29,384 nucleotides of DNA from CABRXV01 sp900754955 (GTDB lineage Bacteria; Actinomycetota; Coriobacteriia; Coriobacteriales; Eggerthellaceae): positions 1 through 29,384 of the forward strand of contig CABRXV010000018.1 in NCBI GenBank assembly GCA_902475005.1, in the 5' to 3' direction. A model generated the notes under the pieces. The model was given only the letters and a program-made list of their open reading frames with translations, ran no database searches and had not been told where the DNA came from. The translations under genes and the position numbers were made by a program. Below are positions 23,216 through 29,384 of the stretch, in pieces. Position 1 is the first letter of the stretch. Each line of letters opens with the position of its first letter.

Positions 23216-23551
23216 ATGAGATACTTTGAGATAGGCCAACGCATTAGGCGCTACCGCAAGGCATGCGGTCTGTCGCAGGAGGCGCTGGCGGGAAGGGTCG
23301 GCATCTCCGTCACGCATATGAGCCATATCGAGACCGGAAACACGAAGCTGAGCCTGCCCGTGCTGGCGAAAATCGCCGACGAGCTTTCAGTTGGGGTAGA
23401 CGCGCTTTTGTCGGACGTGCCGAAGGCCGACAAGGCCGCGCTTTCGGCGGAGGTGCAGGAAATTCTAGATTCGTTCGAGGTGGACGAGCTGCCCGTGGCA
23501 ATTGAGGTTCTGCGTGCGCTCAGAAACGCGCTCGCGAAGCAACGCGACTAG
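23216..23551 (+). CDS. XRE-family helix-turn-helix regulator
   Basis: 111 residues. Residues 5-60 are a Cro/CI-type helix-turn-helix (IGQRIRRYRKACGLSQEALA, GVSVTHMSHIE-type recognition helix here as GISVTHMSHIE, then LPVLAKIADEL). The C-terminal 45 residues are helical and probably dimerise. The ATG at 23216 has GGCGGTG 5 bases upstream; two earlier in-frame starts (23192, 23201) lack a good site. It is divergent from the cargo operon and next to the 20-bp palindrome, so it probably controls both. Confidence 0.92.
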   Translation: MRYFEIGQRIRRYRKACGLSQEALAGRVGISVTHMSHIETGNTKLSLPVLAKIADELSVGVDALLSDVPKADKAALSAEVQEILDSFEVDELPVAIEVLRALRNALAKQRD

Positions 23552-23584
23552 GGGGCGTTTCACGCAATCAGATTTGCACCCGCC

Positions 23585-23596
23585 AAAAGTTGTAAA
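23585..23596. repeat. Arm-like integrase site, right end
   Basis: AAAAGTTGTAAA, identical to 19023-19034 and likewise preceded by a CGCC-containing stretch. A partial copy (AAAAGTTG) follows at once. It lies 67 bp inside the right core repeat. Confidence 0.6.
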
Positions 23597-23620
23597 AAAG
23601 TTGCACAGGGTTCAAAAGAT

Positions 23621-23657
23621 AAGGGCAAACCGCTCATTTATGAGGCGGTTTGCCCTT
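23621..23657. terminator. Bidirectional terminator at the right end of the element
   Basis: A 13-bp perfect stem (23621-23633 with 23645-23657) around an AT-rich loop. On - it is followed by ATCTTTT; on + by a weaker ATT. It closes the XRE transcript and insulates the element border. Confidence 0.75.
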
Positions 23658-23661
23658 ATTG

Positions 23662-23718
23662 TCAGATGTTGCCGTGGCAGACGAAGAGAATGCTGATCAA
23701 GGGACGTTCCTTTCGCAT
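23662..23718 (-). pseudogene. Displaced 5' end of the tyrosine phosphatase gene
   Basis: On - this reads MRKERPLISILFVCHGNI then TGA: the proper N-terminal strand and P-loop start of a low-molecular-weight phosphatase, cut off by element DNA. The likely original start is the TTG at 23700 with AAAGGA seven bases upstream, or the ATG at 23718. The TG after the Ile codon belongs to the shared repeat; the gene body continues TGT (Cys) at 18870-18868, whereas the element gives TGA here. Confidence 0.88.
23663..23685. repeat. Right attachment core (23-bp direct repeat, copy 2)
   Basis: Identical to 18869-18891. DNA to the right (from 23686) is the original chromosomal upstream region of the phosphatase; DNA to the left is the element end. 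Confidence 0.92.
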
Positions 23719-23887
23719 ACGGGACACAGAGCTGCTGAATGGTTCCAGCATAGCGCAACGCGCCCGCAAAAACCGCGCACGGAAGACCGCGCAGACGATA
23801 TTTAGAACTTCGTTCGCACTTCAATCCAGTATCATAAGATCAACAGAACATGCGCCTGCGCATGAAACGTCGAGGTAAGGAGCCCTC

Positions 23888-24463
23888 ATGAAAATCAAGA
23901 GACTGATCGCTGTCGGAGCGCTCGCGCTCGCCATGGTCTTCTCTGCCTGCCTTGTTGCGGGCTGCTCAGGCCAAAGCGATGAAGAGGTCATTCGCACCGC
24001 CATCACCGAAGAGCTCGACGGCATCAAGAACCTCGACGAGGAAACGGTGTCGATGCTCTCCGAGGGCATGGACGTCTCCCAGCTCGCCGAGTTCGGCATT
24101 GACGGAACCGAGTTCATGACGACCTACCTCGAGGGCTTCGACTACTCCATCGACAGCATTACGGTCGATGGCGACACCGCTGAGGCTGTGGTGACGCTCA
24201 CCTGCAAGAGCTACTCCGGCTTTGAGCAGGCGCTGACCGACGCCGCCACCGATCTCATGAACAACATGTCGTTCGAGGACATGGCGAACATGAGCGAAGA
24301 GGAGCTCAACACCCTCATCGGCCAGACCACGATGGAAACGCTGAAGAACGTGGAAGTCGCTCCCTGCGAGCCGATCACCATCGAGTACACGAAGGCCAAC
24401 AACACCTGGACGCCCTCTGACTCGGCCTCCAACGACGTCGCTGTCGCCATGATGAGCAACTAA
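23888..24463 (+). CDS. Secreted lipoprotein of unknown function
   Basis: 191 residues. A basic start (MKIKR), a hydrophobic core and a lipobox LVAGC with Cys26 show Sec export and lipid anchoring. The mature part is acidic: helices (EEVIRTAITEELDGIKNLDE) followed by a strand pair (YSIDSITVDGDTAEAVVTLTC), then a second helical region and a final strand (PITIEYTKANNTWTPS). This resembles small NTF2/DUF4878/DUF5105-like lipoproteins in layout; no firm family. AAGGAG precedes the ATG. The DNA upstream (23686-23887) is the old promoter region of the phosphatase, so the two genes were once divergent neighbours. Confidence 0.88.
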   Translation: MKIKRLIAVGALALAMVFSACLVAGCSGQSDEEVIRTAITEELDGIKNLDEETVSMLSEGMDVSQLAEFGIDGTEFMTTYLEGFDYSIDSITVDGDTAEAVVTLTCKSYSGFEQALTDAATDLMNNMSFEDMANMSEEELNTLIGQTTMETLKNVEVAPCEPITIEYTKANNTWTPSDSASNDVAVAMMSN

Positions 24464-24497
24464 GCGTCTCGGCATCATCCGCTTGCGCTACAATACG

Positions 24498-24530
24498 AGA
24501 GCCGCCTGCCCCGCGCAGGCGGCTCTTTTT
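24498..24530 (+). terminator. Strong intrinsic terminator after the lipoprotein gene
   Basis: A 12-bp perfect stem AGAGCCGCCTGC/GCAGGCGGCTCT (24498-24509, 24515-24526), a five-base loop and TTTTT (24526-24530). A TACAAT at 24489-24494 just before it has no matching -35 and was not called a promoter. Confidence 0.92.
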
Positions 24531-24553
24531 CGTATGACAAGGAGCATCATCGC

Positions 24554-25528
24554 ATGGTTGAATCCACGAGCAACCGCACCACTGCCGCCGGGCATGACGC
24601 AAGCCCGTCCTACCGCCCGCTCACGCCGAAGATGGCCTGGCTTCTCGCGGCGCCGCACACCTGGCCCGCGGCCATCATGCCCTGCCTTGTTGCCGCGGCG
24701 GCCGCCTACGCCGGCACCGGCACGCTTTCCGTCACCATGACCTGCGCGCTGCTCGTGATCTGCATCCTCATGCAGGCAGCTGTCAACACGCTCAACGACT
24801 ACTTCGACTACGTGAAGGGCACCGACTCCAAGGAGGACAACGTCGACCCGTCCGACGCCGTGCTCGTATACAACAACGTGAACCCGCGCGCGGCGCTCAC
24901 GCTCGCCGTCGGCATGCTCATCGCCGCGTTTCTGCTCGGCATCTATGCCATCGTCGTCGCCGGCTGGATTCCCCTCGTCATCGCGCTTATTGGCGCGCTC
25001 ATCGTGTTTCTCTATTCAGGCGGCAAGACGCCCATCTCCTACCTGCCGATCGGCGAAGCAGTGAGCGGCATCGTGATGGGCGGGCTCATTCCCCTCGCCT
25101 GTTACCAGGTGCTCACCGGATCCCTCAGCGCGCTCATGATCGTGTGGGCGATTCCCACTATCATCGGCGTGGGGCTCATCATGCTGACGAACAACACGTG
25201 CGACGTCGAGAAAGACGTTGAAGCGCAGCGTAAGACGCTCGCCGTGCTGCTCGGGCGCAACCGCGCGCGTCGTCTCTACCACGCGCTCGTGTTCGTCTGG
25301 ATTGCCGCGATCGTGGCCGTGGTGGCCGTGTGGTTCCCGGGGGGCCTCGTCGTCATGCCGTTCATGCTGCTCGCCGCCTACCCGTTCCTCAACGCGCTGC
25401 TGCACAACCCCCTCGCGCCGCCGACGCGCATCCCCGCCATGACGCAGATCTGCACTGTCAACGTGGTGCTCGGCGCGTTCTACGCAGCGGCCCTGTTCGC
25501 GAGCAAGGGGATCATGCTTGTTCTGTAG
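24554..25528 (+). CDS. menA: UbiA-family prenyltransferase, probable MenA
   Basis: 324 residues with eight or nine membrane helices. The first Asp-rich motif is NDYFDYVKGTD (81-91) and the second NNTCDVEKDVEAQRKTLAVLLG (from about 212); the latter, with its KTLA ending, is typical of MenA, which attaches the polyprenyl chain to 1,4-dihydroxy-2-naphthoate in menaquinone synthesis. Anaerobic Coriobacteriia depend on menaquinone-linked respiration, which fits. The ATG at 24554 follows AAGGAG. Other men genes are not in the window, so a related UbiA transferase cannot be excluded. Confidence 0.82.
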   Translation: MVESTSNRTTAAGHDASPSYRPLTPKMAWLLAAPHTWPAAIMPCLVAAAAAYAGTGTLSVTMTCALLVICILMQAAVNTLNDYFDYVKGTDSKEDNVDPSDAVLVYNNVNPRAALTLAVGMLIAAFLLGIYAIVVAGWIPLVIALIGALIVFLYSGGKTPISYLPIGEAVSGIVMGGLIPLACYQVLTGSLSALMIVWAIPTIIGVGLIMLTNNTCDVEKDVEAQRKTLAVLLGRNRARRLYHALVFVWIAAIVAVVAVWFPGGLVVMPFMLLAAYPFLNALLHNPLAPPTRIPAMTQICTVNVVLGAFYAAALFASKGIMLVL

Positions 25529-25539
25529 CAAGAAGCGGC

Positions 25540-25574
25540 CATGCTGACAAGCGGACAGGTCGTTTGACAGCATG
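25540..25574. terminator. Hairpin between convergent menA and gluQ
   Basis: Stem CATGCTG/CAGCATG extended by six further pairs after one A/A mismatch (25540-25553 with 25561-25574), seven-base loop. It is followed on + by CTTTAC, with no long T-run. Its place between two converging genes suggests a shared terminator. Confidence 0.6.
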
Positions 25575-25585
25575 CTTTACTCACA

Positions 25586-26551
25586 TCAGCGGTATTCGAT
25601 GCTGATGTGATTTCGATAGCGCGCTGCGAGACGTTCGACATCGAAGGTGGCGAGCAGATCCTCGGGCGTATGCGGTTCATCCGCCTCGACGAGCCCGCCT
25701 ATGTAGGCGATGTGCCCGATGACTCCTGCCGGCGCCCGAAAGCGCGCCAGCAGCTCGTCGAAGGCAGCGTCGCGATTGCGCTTCGCAAGCCGTCGCCCGT
25801 CGGGCGCCACAAACAGCGGCACATGCCCGTACGCTACACGCGGCAAACCGAGTAGATCCTGCAGATACGCCTGCTGCGGCGACGAGGGAAGCAGGTCGAT
25901 GCCGCGCACCACGCAGTTCACGCCCTGGGCGGCGTCATCAACCACCACGGCGAGCTGATAGGCGAACGCACCGTCGGAGCGGCGGATAAGGAAGTCGCCG
26001 CACTCCTCATCGAGCTTCTGGGCGTAAGCGCCCTGGAAGAGATCCTCCACCTCGACACGGCGCTCGTCAACGCGCACGCGGTGCGCGGGACGCCTCCCCG
26101 CCCCCTCCGCGGCGAGCCGCCTCAGACGCTCTGCCACCTCGTCAGCCGTCAGATCGCGACACGTTCCCGGATACACGAGCTTCTCCCCGAAATGCGGCGC
26201 CGAAGCCGCATGGAGGTCGGCACGCGTGCAGAAGCACGGGTACACGAGCCCCCGTTCCTCGAGCGCACGATACGCTTCCGCATACGCCTCGTCGCGATCG
26301 TGCTGGAAGAAGGGACCGCGATCCCACGTGAGGCCGAGCAGCTCGAAATCGCGCTGCGCCGCATCGATGAACTGCTGCTTCGACCGATCGCGGTCGAGAT
26401 CCTCGATGCGCAGAACGATCTCGCCGCCCTGCGCCTTGGCCACGAGCCAGGCCACGAGGGCGGCGAAGATGTTGCCCGCATGCATGCGCCCCGTCGGCGA
26501 GGGCGCAAAACGACCCACGACGGGGCGCTCGGAAGGGCTGGCTGCATGCAT
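25586..26551 (-). CDS. gluQ: Glutamyl-Q tRNA(Asp) synthetase
   Basis: 321 residues. GluQ-RS is a glutamyl-tRNA synthetase paralogue without the anticodon-binding domain; it activates Glu and attaches it to queuosine-34 of tRNA-Asp. The HIGH-equivalent is in GRFAPSPTGRMHAGN (about 13-27); the zinc site is CFCTRADL with YPGTC; the KMSKS-equivalent is GRRLAKRN. The length excludes full GltX. The ATG at 26551 was chosen over a TTG at 26569; neither has a strong ribosome site. It follows the PaaK-type gene by 30 bp. Confidence 0.93.
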   Translation of the reverse strand: MHAASPSERPVVGRFAPSPTGRMHAGNIFAALVAWLVAKAQGGEIVLRIEDLDRDRSKQQFIDAAQRDFELLGLTWDRGPFFQHDRDEAYAEAYRALEERGLVYPCFCTRADLHAASAPHFGEKLVYPGTCRDLTADEVAERLRRLAAEGAGRRPAHRVRVDERRVEVEDLFQGAYAQKLDEECGDFLIRRSDGAFAYQLAVVVDDAAQGVNCVVRGIDLLPSSPQQAYLQDLLGLPRVAYGHVPLFVAPDGRRLAKRNRDAAFDELLARFRAPAGVIGHIAYIGGLVEADEPHTPEDLLATFDVERLAARYRNHISIEYR

Positions 26552-26581
26552 GCGAATCGTTTTCAGCAAAGGGACGGCGCG

Positions 26582-27982
26582 CTATTTCACGCGGAGGTCG
26601 TCGACGTGCTTGGCCTTGCCCGTCGCGCGTGCGATGCCGCCCGGCTCGACGAGACGCACGCCCACGCCCACGAGCAGCGTGCCCTTGAGCTTGTCGGCGA
26701 TCTTGTGCTTGATACCGTTCATCACGTCGAACGAGTCGGAGAACGCCTCGGGGCGCAGCTCCACCTCGACGGTCATCGCATCCATGCCGTTCACCGTCTC
26801 CACGACGATGTGATAATGCGGCGTGACCTCGGCGATGTCGGCGAGCACGTCCTCCACCTGGCTCGGGAACACGTTCGTGCCGCGAATGATGAGCATGTCG
26901 TCGCAGCGGGCGCGCACCTTCTCCATGCGGGCGAGCGTGCGGCCGCATGCGCACGGCTCGATGAACACGCGTGTGAGGTCGTGCGTGCGGTAACGCAGCA
27001 CGGGGATAGCCTGCTTGTCAAGCGGCGTGAGCACGAGCTCACCCATCTCGCCCTCGGGCACAGGTTCGCCCGTATCAGGGTCGACAACCTCCCAGAGGAA
27101 GTGGTCCTCGGCGATGTGCTGCTGGAAGCGGTGCGCGAGGCACTCGCCCGACACGCCCGGGCCCATGACCTCGGTCAGACCATAGTTGTCGGTGCACACG
27201 ATGTGCATGCGCTTCTCGATCTCGGCCTTGAGGCCCGGCGGGCACGGCTCGCCGCCGAACAGGCCCACGCGCAGGGTCGACTTCTCCCAGTCGAAGCCCA
27301 TCTTCTCCCCCACCTCGCAGATGTGCATCGCGTAGGACGGCGTGGAGATGAGCACCGTGGTGCCGTAGTCGTTGATCATGGTGATCTGGCGCTCAGTGTT
27401 GCCCGAACCCGCGGGGATCATCGTGCAGCCGAGGCGCTGCAGGCCGTAGTGCAGGCCGAAGCCGCCCGTGAACATGCCGTAGCCGAACGCCATCTGCGCG
27501 CGATCGCCCGGCACCACGCCCGCCATCTGCACGAGGCGCGCGATGCACTCGCTCCACACGTCCATGTCGTCCTGCGTGTAGCCCACGACGATCGGCTTGC
27601 CCGTCGTGCCCGACGAGGCGTGCAGCTCGACGACCTCCTCCATGGGAACGGCGAACAGGCCGAAGGGGAACGTGTCGCGCAGAACGCTCTTGTCGGTGAA
27701 CGGGAGCTTGCGCACATCGGAGAGCTGCTCGATGTCGGAGGGCTTCACGCCGAGTTCGTCCATCTTCTCGCGGTAGTACGGCACCTTCTCGTAGGTCCAC
27801 GCCACCTGCTGCTTCAGTTTGGCGAGCTGTACCGCCTCGATCTCCGCGCGGCTCGCGCACTCGATCTCGGGCTTGTACATCGGAAGAAGGTCGTAGCGCC
27901 CCGCCGCCGCAGCCGCGAGCGCGCCGCCCTTCTTCGTGATGTTGAATTCCGTTGCTTCCGCGTGATCCTGTTCCCTGGTCAT
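26582..27982 (-). CDS. paaK: Phenylacetate-CoA ligase (PaaK family)
   Basis: 466 residues. Adenylate-forming ligases of this family join phenylacetate (or related aryl acids) to CoA with ATP. The phosphate loop is SSGTTGKP (123-130); the AMP-binding region includes YGLTEVMGPG, typical of PaaK; YRTHDLTRVF and the C-terminal domain with RGTNVFPSQVEDVL follow. With the linked indolepyruvate oxidoreductase, whose products are arylacetyl-CoA, the enzyme may run in the acid-forming, ATP-yielding direction; this is inference. ATG at 27982, 8 bp after the ACT gene. Confidence 0.93.
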   Translation of the reverse strand: MTREQDHAEATEFNITKKGGALAAAAAGRYDLLPMYKPEIECASRAEIEAVQLAKLKQQVAWTYEKVPYYREKMDELGVKPSDIEQLSDVRKLPFTDKSVLRDTFPFGLFAVPMEEVVELHASSGTTGKPIVVGYTQDDMDVWSECIARLVQMAGVVPGDRAQMAFGYGMFTGGFGLHYGLQRLGCTMIPAGSGNTERQITMINDYGTTVLISTPSYAMHICEVGEKMGFDWEKSTLRVGLFGGEPCPPGLKAEIEKRMHIVCTDNYGLTEVMGPGVSGECLAHRFQQHIAEDHFLWEVVDPDTGEPVPEGEMGELVLTPLDKQAIPVLRYRTHDLTRVFIEPCACGRTLARMEKVRARCDDMLIIRGTNVFPSQVEDVLADIAEVTPHYHIVVETVNGMDAMTVEVELRPEAFSDSFDVMNGIKHKIADKLKGTLLVGVGVRLVEPGGIARATGKAKHVDDLRVK

Positions 27983-27990
27983 GGCTTCAC

Positions 27991-28422
27991 CTATTCGTTC
28001 TCGGCGCCGAGGCGCGTAATGGCTTCTTGGTCGACGAGCTCCACCGGCTCGTTCTTAAGGAGGCGCTCAGCATGCTCGATGTCGGGCGTGCTGAGCACGA
28101 TATACGTCGAGATCATCGAATAGCTGTAGATCACGTTGATTTCGCAAGCCGCGAGCACGCCCATGACGCGCGCAAGCTCGCCGGGAGTGTCATCGAGGCG
28201 CAGGCAGAGCACGGGCGTGATGGTGCATGCGCAGCCGGCGTCCTGCAGCGTCTTGAGCGCCACGTCGGGCTTGTCGACGATGTAGCGTACGATGCCGTAC
28301 TCGCCCGTGTCGGAGGCCGAGTAGCCGCGCACGTTGACGCCGGCTTCCTCGAACAGATGGAGCACGCGGCTCAGATGGCCGGGCTTGCTCTCCGTGAAAA
28401 CGCTCACCTGGGAAACGGTCAT
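27991..28422 (-). CDS. Tandem ACT-domain protein
   Basis: 143 residues made of two ACT domains: residues 1-65 (VSVFTESKPGHLSRVLHLFE, then VRGYSASDT) and 68-130 (LCLRLDDTPGELARVMGVLA, INVIYSYSM). ACT domains bind amino acids; stand-alone double-ACT proteins of this kind are often encoded beside iorAB and paaK genes. It could sense aromatic amino acids or their keto acids. The ATG at 28422 follows GGAGGGGG; the longer frame upstream overlaps iorB. It is two bases from the iorB stop. Confidence 0.92.
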   Translation of the reverse strand: MTVSQVSVFTESKPGHLSRVLHLFEEAGVNVRGYSASDTGEYGIVRYIVDKPDVALKTLQDAGCACTITPVLCLRLDDTPGELARVMGVLAACEINVIYSYSMISTYIVLSTPDIEHAERLLKNEPVELVDQEAITRLGAENE

Positions 28423-28424
28423 GA

Positions 28425-29006
28425 TTACTCCCCCTCCGTCACGAATGCGCGGCCGGCGCGGAACGCCTCGAGGTTGACCTCGACGGTCTTGGGCGGCACG
28501 CGGTGCGCCACCGTGTCCTCCCATGCCTCGATCGGAAACCCGAGCCGCGCGGAGAGCGCGCCGAGCAGCACGACGTTCGACGTTTTGACGTTGCCGACCT
28601 TGCGTGCGATCTCGTCGGCGGGCACGAGGAGCGCGCCGAGCTTCTCGAGGTCCTGGCGCGCACGCGCCGGCATGGCGGCCTTGCCCGTCAGCACGGGCAG
28701 CGGCTTGATGGACTCGTCGTTCACGATGAGCGCGCCGCCCTGCTTGAGCTGCGCCTGGTTGCGCAGCGCCTCGGTGGTCTCGAACGAGACGACCACGTCG
28801 GCGCAGCCGCGATCGGACACCATCGAGTCCACGTGATCGCCGAAACGCACGACCGTCGTCACCGCGCCGCCGCGCTGCGCCATGCCGTGGATCTCGGAGA
28901 CCTTCACGTCGAGGCCCGCGGCCATCGCCGCGTGCGCGAGAAGATCAGCTGCGAGAATGGTGCCCTGGCCACCCACGCCGCACAGCAGTACCGTTGTTGC
29001 CGTCAT
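28425..29006 (-). CDS. iorB: Indolepyruvate:ferredoxin oxidoreductase beta subunit
   Basis: 193 residues. With IorA it oxidatively decarboxylates indolepyruvate, phenylpyruvate and similar aryl-2-oxo acids to aryl-CoA and reduces ferredoxin. The gamma-type domain motif GVGGQGT (10-16) and the EIHGMAQRGGAV segment are diagnostic. It starts 7 bp after the iorA stop, so the two subunits are cotranscribed. Confidence 0.95.
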   Translation of the reverse strand: MTATTVLLCGVGGQGTILAADLLAHAAMAAGLDVKVSEIHGMAQRGGAVTTVVRFGDHVDSMVSDRGCADVVVSFETTEALRNQAQLKQGGALIVNDESIKPLPVLTGKAAMPARARQDLEKLGALLVPADEIARKVGNVKTSNVVLLGALSARLGFPIEAWEDTVAHRVPPKTVEVNLEAFRAGRAFVTEGE

Positions 29007-29013
29007 AGTCCAC

Positions 29014-29384
29014 CTACCCTTGAACGATCGCGTCGAAGTTGCAGTATTGCGCGCACTGGCCGCAGCCGATGCATTGGCCCGCGTCGATGAAGGCGCCGCC
29101 CGTTTCAGCGTCGCGCGCGATCGCAGGACAGCCGAGCGTGGCGCACACGCCGCAGCCCGTGCAGGCCGACGTCACCTCGTAGGGCGTCTGGCGCTTGCGC
29201 TCGAGCAGCACGCAGGGCGCGCGGAAGATGAGCACCGAGAGCACGTCGACAGCGGAGGTCGCCTCCTTGAGCGCCGTGCGCACGGCCTTCATGTCATGCG
29301 GGTCGACCACACGCACGTCCTCGATGCCGAGTGCGCGCACAACGCCCTCGAGGTCGAGCTCGCGGCTCGGACGCTTCTGAAGCG
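29014..29384 (-). CDS. iorA: Indolepyruvate:ferredoxin oxidoreductase alpha subunit, C-terminal part only
   Basis: The frame is open to the window edge; about 123 residues are visible, roughly the last fifth of the usual 600 or so. The end of the pyrimidine-domain fold (GIEDVRVVDPHDMKAVRTAL) precedes a two-cluster ferredoxin domain, CTGCGVC with a later GCP and CIGCGQCAQYC, that passes electrons to external ferredoxin. The thiamine-diphosphate site lies outside the window. The ORF's first internal start (GTG 29340) is not the real one. Confidence 0.93.
   Translation of the reverse strand, partial: LQKRPSRELDLEGVVRALGIEDVRVVDPHDMKAVRTALKEATSAVDVLSVLIFRAPCVLLERKRQTPYEVTSACTGCGVCATLGCPAIARDAETGGAFIDAGQCIGCGQCAQYCNFDAIVQG

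Larger units (their letters stand above)
18869..23685. mobile_element. 4.8-kb integrated element inserted in a tyrosine phosphatase gene
   Basis: Bounded by the 23-bp direct repeats at 18869 and 23663. Contents from left: element-supplied promoter/start for the phosphatase, arm-like repeats, a broken integrase, a Tat lipoprotein, an LPXTG repeat protein and a coiled-coil membrane protein (all -), then an XRE regulator (+), another arm-like repeat and a terminator. No replication, relaxase or phage structural gene is visible, so this is a small integrative element or a decayed remnant of a larger one. With only a partial integrase it is probably immobile unless helped in trans. Confidence 0.88.

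Noticed and set aside
18869..23685. Restriction-modification, toxin-antitoxin or phage-defence genes in the element
   Set aside because: None of the cargo proteins has such motifs; the regulator has no partner toxin next to it.
26081..28123. 680-residue open frame on the + strand
   Set aside because: It is antisense to gluQ, paaK and the ACT gene, all of which have clear motifs; the composition is typical of a GC-driven shadow.
1..29384. CRISPR array, rRNA or tRNA genes
   Set aside because: No regularly spaced repeat series and no RNA gene signatures were seen on either strand.

Overview
The window is a GC-rich actinobacterial chromosome segment, most likely from the class Coriobacteriia (Eggerthella/Slackia/Collinsella relatives). 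That placement rests on base composition, on the gene order, and on the mix of a SpoVS protein in an actinobacterial recA/lexA neighbourhood, an LPXTG surface protein, a Tat lipoprotein, a MenA-type prenyltransferase and an indolepyruvate oxidoreductase operon. It is inferred from the sequence alone; the genus cannot be fixed.

Region 1 (1-16615, nearly all + strand) is a conserved core chain: RodZ-like protein (partial), yajQ, rimO, a pgsA-cinA fusion, recA, recX, rny, a GHKL ATPase, spoVS, miaB, miaA, dapF, hflX, lexA (- strand), a small SOS-controlled membrane protein, nrdR, dut and a small membrane protein. It mixes the Firmicute order (rodZ-pgsA-cinA-recA-rny-x-spoVS-miaB) with the actinobacterial order (recA-recX-miaB-miaA-dapF-hflX-lexA-nrdR). 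LexA boxes lie inside the recA promoter and in triplicate, at exact 28-bp intervals, between lexA and the divergent small membrane gene.

Region 2 (16783-18906, - strand) holds a strong terminator, two small uncharacterised genes, a longer uncharacterised gene and a low-molecular-weight protein tyrosine phosphatase.

Region 3 (18869-23685) is a 4.8-kb integrated element bounded by a perfect 23-bp direct repeat. The repeat is the phosphatase P-loop coding sequence (FVCHGNI). The element has replaced the start codon and upstream region of the phosphatase, and the displaced original 5' end survives at the far right border. Inside are a broken tyrosine integrase, repeated AAAAGTTGTAAA arm-like sites at both ends, and three cargo genes for envelope proteins (a Tat lipoprotein, an LPXTG leucine-rich-repeat protein and a two-TM coiled-coil protein). 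A divergent XRE regulator sits beside a 20-bp palindrome.

Region 4 (23888-29384) has a lipoprotein and menA on +, then a - strand set: iorA (partial), iorB, a double-ACT protein, a PaaK-type ligase and gluQ. The first four fit oxidation of aryl-2-oxo acids to aryl-CoA, with the ligase working on the aryl-CoA/acid pair.

The least explained points are the GHKL ATPase between rny and spoVS, the LysM-less SOS membrane protein beside lexA, the promoter/start swap in the phosphatase gene, and the terminator-bearing rny leader.
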